Made by a program: the position numbers and the translations under genes. A model generated the notes under the pieces. It had not been told where the DNA came from and did not search any database. It saw nothing but the letters and a program-made list of their open reading frames with translations. This document shows, piece by piece, positions 59,370 through 64,000 of a stretch of 64,000 bases of DNA. Position 1 is the first letter of the stretch. Each line of letters starts with the position of its first letter. Source of the DNA: Cyclospora cayetanensis (taxonomy: Eukaryota; Apicomplexa; Conoidasida; Eucoccidiorida; Eimeriidae); assembly GCF_002999335.1 (NCBI RefSeq), contig NW_020312613.1, positions 155,217 to 219,216 on the forward strand, given 5' to 3'.

Positions 59370-60660
59370 TGTAGACTCTCACAGCGAATATAGGAAGCCG
59401 TTTGACATATCTGTGGCAGCTCAAACTTTCAAGAAAATCGATAGAGTAACGCTAAGCAATAAGTCCTGACAGGATAGCATATGGCCTTAATTACCTGGCC
59501 GCAAACTTCGTTGTCGTGGCCCCCGCTGGTACATCTCGTAGAGCCTGCGGGTTCACCCAAAGCAAATCTCCAGGCTTGAAATACGTAGTCCAACGGTTCG
59601 GAGCATAACTTTGTTCTTGTCTCCCTCAAGCCACGCGCGCGCATTCACGTGCATTAGCCAGCGCTTCCGTCAATTCCTCCGCTGTAAGGGTGGCTCCTGA
59701 CCCCAGATTAAAGGTTCAGTCCCGAAGTGGAAGGGTGTCTCTGAGTGTAGACCAGGAATGCGGGACAGCAACGGGTAGGCGAGTCTACTGTTATTCTAGA
59801 AGAGTATGCAGCAAAAGGAAGAAATTCAAACCAAACAGTTGGAATTGTTTAGCACAGAGTTGCAAATACCGCAGAACAGTGCGATTGGTGCGCTCCGCTC
59901 AGTTGCCTTTAAGCGGTTTGCGGAGGTAATATAATGGTCAATGAGTTTGTGTGCCAGAAGGGTGCGCCAGGAGACACAAACGAATTTCTGATTCTATCTA
60001 AGGTAATACTCCTGGGCGTTCCGTGAAGCTTCCAGGTATGAGTTAAGGAGTGATCCAGCCGTAAACGAGCTGGATAAAGGGATAAAATGGGCAGACTTGC
60101 TGAGTGTATGCAAAGACGTGTATGCTATCCTACCCATTTAGCTCTGGTACTCCAACACTACAGTCCACTACAGTCCATAGTCAAATAAGTTTGAGTGCTT
60201 GCAATAATTGGAAGGCTTTGCAAAGCCCGGAGTCACGAGAAACGTGCCGCATTAGCTGCTGACAATCTGGGTATCACAATGCGTACTCCTCTGCCACAGG
60301 ACGCGTCCCCGGCCACCAGACGGATCGTGAGAGCTTTTCCACTTCGATGATGTGAATCCCACCGTGACTTGAGATAGCATGATCAACTGGATTGAAGAAG
60401 ACGATGCTGCGAAGCGCAGTCGCAATGTACGAACGACCGAGATCCCAGATGTTTTCAAAGCAAGGCAACCTCGTCGTGGTAATGTTTCTTCCCTTTGCCA
60501 CTGCGGATTTTGACAGCAGTAGCGGATGCAAGGGTGTTAAGGACATATTGTGTACGCACTTTCTATGGATTGTGAGTCGTCCCCAACAGCAGCGTTTGCC
60601 CTCCACAAAAGAAAGCTCTGGGGCGTCGGGGCCTTGCATCTCGCCCCTCGTCAGCAAACC
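59370..60660 (-). pseudogene. decayed Ty3/gypsy-like retrotransposon pol fragment (integrase region)
   Basis: On the minus strand, the stretch near 60390-60250 carries an integrase zinc-finger-like pattern: a His-rich start, EKLSRSVWWPGTRPVAEEYAL, then a Cys-x-x residue pair, interrupted by a stop. About 600 bp further along (59580-59370) the pattern FKPGDLLWVNPQ, RPYAILSG, Y.IDFLES and FAVRVY follows the GPY/F-type C-terminal integrase domain. The core between them is degraded. Stops and frame changes show it is dead. Family membership is inferred from motif order. LTR retroelement fragments (chromovirus-like) have been reported in Eimeria genomes. Confidence 0.55.
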
Positions 60661-61009
60661 TGAGCCGTAGGGACTGCGCTATTGAGTCAAACGTCCGAAC
60701 GTACTTTTAAGCCTTCCCCTCGGATTTCAACTTTACTTTGTATCAAATTTCGATTCCTGTAGCTTTTTTACGCGCTTGCAGTTCCGGATTCTGTGATCAA
60801 TCCTTCACTATGGAAGAAAGAGCGGTGTTGGGAGGCCCCCTACATGCTCAGAAGGCGAGCTATGTCTGGCGTTGTGTTCTCGTTATCCCCAGGGTGTAGG
60901 CATGGGCCGGTTAAGGACACAGCCTCCCACTGTATGAATTCTAAACCGCGATTTGGCTCTTCCATTTCTCTGCGTAGGGACTTTTGCAAACCAACGTTTA
61001 ATGCTCCTC

Positions 61010-61480
61010 AATATACGCACCTATTGACAGCTTCCTATGCTTTAGCTTCTTCGATTCTCCCAATGCTTGTTAATCTGCTGACTTTGGTAGAAGTCGATGA
61101 AACAGACCTGGTAAAAGGCCGAAATTGTAGTAGTCCCTGCAGACACATGGATTGCTCTGCATGAATACTACGACCCTCAAGTGCCCTTTGTGCCAATAAT
61201 ACATGCCACAGGGAGCGCTCCTTTGTCTTCGTTTCGGAAGTACACCGCGAGGTATATTTCCAGATGGCTGATGAACTCTTCGAGTACTTGCCATCCTTAC
61301 GACCTGCATAATTTATGGTTGGCACTATCTCATTCACGCATTCATATACATAGTATCTGCTGACAAGTCATGCCAATATTCCGGCTGGGGATCTCCTGCG
61401 TTCATACCAGCTGGCAGGCCGGCCTCTGCGATCCCAACAGGCGTGTGCCATTGTCACCCTCCACTGTGAGGGGGGGTCTA
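61010..61480. repeat. diverged dispersed repeat, homologous to 15210-15800
   Basis: Same-order, same-orientation blocks as at 15210-15800. No intact frame; probably a fragment of the same mobile-element family. Confidence 0.45.
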
Positions 61481-61689
61481 TTTCCAGGTAATTGCCAGAG
61501 AAGATAGAATTATTGGTTCACCAAGCCACTTGATCAAAACTTGCCAACTTTCACAGAAGAACCGGCCATTCATTACGCAACAGCCAGTGGATGAACCGTG
61601 GAACTTGCTTCAAACCATGCGGTGCTACCAGCTGTAAAGCTCCATTGACGATCTACGTTAGTAGACACTTAGCACTACGCTCAGCACAA

Positions 61690-61920
61690 GCTTGATTCAA
61701 AGGCATTCAGAATCTATCAAAAGAACTCCGTTGCTCCCCCTGCGCGCACCTCTCACAGATCTCAACATGATGGAAGAGCAGCAGCACAGATGCGCTTGGC
61801 TGCACTCTCTAAAGCTTCCGAGCATTCACAGCTGGTTCCACATAGCATTTAGCGGAGGAGCAAACATCATTGCGTTTTCTCGTATGAAGCTCATGCTACT
61901 CTGCCATGAAAGCTGGTTGC
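61690..61920 (-). repeat. dispersed repeat copy, inverted relative to 58090-58340
   Basis: Inverted partner of 58090-58340. The two copies bracket the retroelement fragment, about 3.3 kb apart. Confidence 0.75.
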
Positions 61921-62569
61921 GAGCAGACAAATTAGCTGGTCAATTCTGTACTAGTTCATCGCTAAATATAACGGGCGTAGTGGTACGCGTGTGAGTGCAG
62001 CTTGGTCCGTGCCTGCAAGCACATGGGAGAGAGAGTCTTTTAGTGGTGCAGTGCATTGCTTTCTTTCAAGCTAGGACAGATGATGGTGTCTGTGGCCCTC
62101 CATATGGACACCATAGGAATAGGTTTAGACTCAGCGAGTCGGGCTTTAGTTCCCCTGCATAGAGATGCCCTGCAATAAGGTCACACCATTCTACGCTCTC
62201 CCCCGTATAAGAGGACAACAAATTCAGTATTCGCTAAAGTGAACAAGCCGCTCCGGCGGATGCAGGTGTTAGCTCGCGCAGCGGGCTTCAGTATTTGCTG
62301 CCACTGCCTCTGCATGGGCAGGCTCCGCCTGCCCGACAGCGTTTCCTTGCTGGTTTGCACAGCTACTACTGCAAGGCTGTTGCTAAGACCTCGATACGCC
62401 GGACTCACAGAGAAGGTGCCATTTTATCATAGACAATCCACAGTCGGGCGCGAGGGAGAGGTATTTGTGTACTCTGAGGATAACGAGAATGTAAAAGGCC
62501 AAGTAAACATAAACACTTTCACCTACAGTAGTTTTGTACTGCCGAGACTTAGTAGTAAAGTGACTAGCT

Positions 62570-62800
62570 GGTTTGTCTGCTAACATTTGCTATATATTGT
62601 AGGTCAGCTTTAGCTCGATGCAAGAATTTGATGCAAGATTGTGTGCGTGCTCTCTAAATGCTAGGTGCAACAAACTGTGAGTGTACAGAGGGCCTAGAGC
62701 GTGCAGCTCCGCGCAACTCAGCTGTCCCTCTCTCCTCATGTTGGGAGCCTTGAGGGGCATGGGCAGGGGAAAGAGGAGGTTTTGAAGAAAGACACTCACT
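62570..62800 (+). repeat. dispersed repeat copy
   Basis: More diverged copy in the same orientation as 58090-58340. Shared blocks are GAGTGTACAGAGGGCCTAGAG...GTGCAGC, CGCAACTCAGCTGTCCCTCTCTCCTCATG and the following GGGAGC...GGGG stretch. Confidence 0.5.
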
Positions 62801-63307
62801 AAGCTCGTTCTATGTTTGCGTTGAGCGTAAAGCTATATCCCTCTATATGGAGGCCTTAGATGGATCGTCACACAGAATAAGGGTTGACATGGGCTTTTAC
62901 ACTAAAACTCAAAGAATTCACGCCACAACAGAGGCCTTTATCCTTGCTTTTTCGTCACACTGTCAAGCGCCAAATCGTGCGCTCCATCAGGTCCGCCATT
63001 TGTTGCATACCACGGACTTGTGCTAGCATAAAAAGTAAAATAAAGCGAGATGACCCCATGGGAAGAAGGCGTATCATCCACAGGGTATCAAATTTCTCCT
63101 TGTGCCAGACACTCGACACCACGGACGACGCGCCAATGGTGTAATCTTTATTGCTCTCGCTGTAGGTTCTGTTGAGAACAGCAATAGCGAGGGGCAATGT
63201 CAAGGATTTATAGCAGCTCAGTGCTATGTTCAATGCGGCACAAACCACTACATAAAACCACTACTGAAATTGTAACTAAGACTCAAAAATGCGCAGCGCC
63301 TCCGCCA

Positions 63308-63389
63308 GGCAACGTGGCCGAGTGGTTAAGGCGGTGCCCTGCTAAGGCATTGGGTTCTGCCCGCGTAGGTTCGAATCCTGCCGTTGTCG
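63308..63389 (+). tRNA. tRNA-Ser (GCT)
   Basis: 82 nt with the long variable arm of a class II tRNA. The acceptor GGCAACG pairs with CGTTGTC (one G:U), the anticodon stem GTGCC with GGCAT around CTGCTAA (anticodon GCT), and the T arm is TAGG-TTCGAAT-CCTG. The discriminator is G. A TTTTT run directly after is a good RNA polymerase III terminator. Confidence 0.95.
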
Positions 63390-63394
63390 CTTTT

Positions 63395-64000
63395 TCCTGC
63401 AGCCTTTACTGACGGTTTCTGCTTAGAAACTTGCCTGGGTAATTATATTTTAACGACGAGATACCGCATTTTGCTGTATGTAAAGGCGCTGGGATGCAAC
63501 CAGGTTTGCCAGCGAGGGGCCCTGGTCACCCCAGCGGGCTGCAGGCGCTTTCTCATTTTCGCTGGGTGGCATCCATGAAATGAAGTGCCTTTCAGCAACA
63601 GGGGTAAGACCGTTTTAAGTAAATTCGAAGGGGAAGCGGGGAGACGGGCCTTCTTTCGAGCTACACCGGCGTCTCTCTTAGGCGCCTTACTGCATATCGG
63701 ACCGAGGCGAACTCCAACAGATTGTGTTCTGATCCAACAGCTGAAATTGCAGACTTCGGTGCGTGTTCTGTCAAGTGTTCACCAGATAAATCAGCCATCT
63801 CGCTAAATTTTAGCCTGCTGCTTCTTTTGCCTGAGCATCCCCGATTTCTGTGCATGATTCTAGGGAGGCGATTCTGCCAGCGTGAACGAAGAAGGCTTGC
63901 AGTTTGCGCTTTAGGGCTCTGGTTTGGCATACAGGAGGAATGTCTCTTCGCGTAGGCCCCGAAGCCGAGCACCGCGAGGCCTCGAACTCGTGTGAGAAAA
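63395..64000. other. window end, no gene recognised
   Basis: About 600 bp after the tRNA. Overlapping frames of up to 103 codons occur on both strands (for example 63972-63661 minus), none with recognisable features. Confidence 0.5.

Larger units (their letters stand above)
56620..63300. other. gene-poor, repeat-rich segment
   Basis: About 6.7 kb with no intact gene. The first few hundred bases are the DnaJ upstream region. From about 58 kb it holds copies of a dispersed repeat, decayed gypsy-like pol fragments (59370-60660) and the 61 kb repeat. Apparent ORFs up to 163 codons here lie inside repeats. Confidence 0.6.

Noticed and set aside
1..64000. CRISPR array, bacterial operon, riboswitch or prophage features
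   Set aside because: The window is eukaryotic with spliced genes. The tandem repeats lack spacer structure.

Overview
This 64 kb window is nuclear DNA of a coccidian apicomplexan, most probably Eimeria (E. tenella-like). Every gene is split by short introns. Long CAG/CTG runs encode poly-Gln and poly-Ala inside otherwise conserved proteins. Introns carry CA/TG and TA microsatellites. Gene-rich, triplet-rich segments alternate with plain gene-poor segments that hold decayed repeats and retroelement fragments, which is the segmented chromosome architecture known for Eimeria. The gene set also fits: a CRK2-type CDK, a chorismate synthase with coccidian-style insertions, and an axonemal DRC1 gene (flagellated microgametes).

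Layout. 1-1380 (-): 5' half of a cdc2-related kinase, running off the window. 8433-13465 (-): a 1138-residue PP2C phosphatase in four exons whose second intron is mostly a 15-bp minisatellite. 13.5-17.3 kb: gene-poor. 17350-23181 (+): choline-transporter-like (SLC44) membrane protein. 24214-27559 (-): secreted, Glu-rich protein of unknown family. 27.6-31 kb: gene-poor, with an elongator tRNA-Met at 30384. 31066-32691 (-): seven-exon coiled-coil protein of unknown family. 32.7-37.6 kb: gene-poor. 37581-41169 (+): Gln/Ala-rich protein with a PAM2 motif. 41889-42424 (-): small two-exon gene with an HMG-box-like region, whose start overlaps the stop of the next gene. 42421-47050 (-): DRC1, nexin-dynein regulatory complex subunit. 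48338-52018 (+): chorismate synthase in five exons. 53024-56608 (-): J-domain/DnaJ-X co-chaperone in nine exons. 56.6-64 kb: gene-poor, with decayed Ty3/gypsy-like pol fragments, several copies of a dispersed repeat, and a tRNA-Ser(GCT) at 63308.

How gene models were made. Exons were joined by hand from homology to known families and from splice-site phase. For the PP2C, DnaJ, chorismate synthase, coiled-coil, secreted and HMG-like genes, every junction keeps phase and the exon lengths sum to an intact frame. In the SLC44 and DRC1 genes a few internal junctions remain unresolved, and this is stated in the entries. The genes are independent housekeeping or stage-specific loci; no operon-like functional cluster is evident. 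No computation or database search was run.
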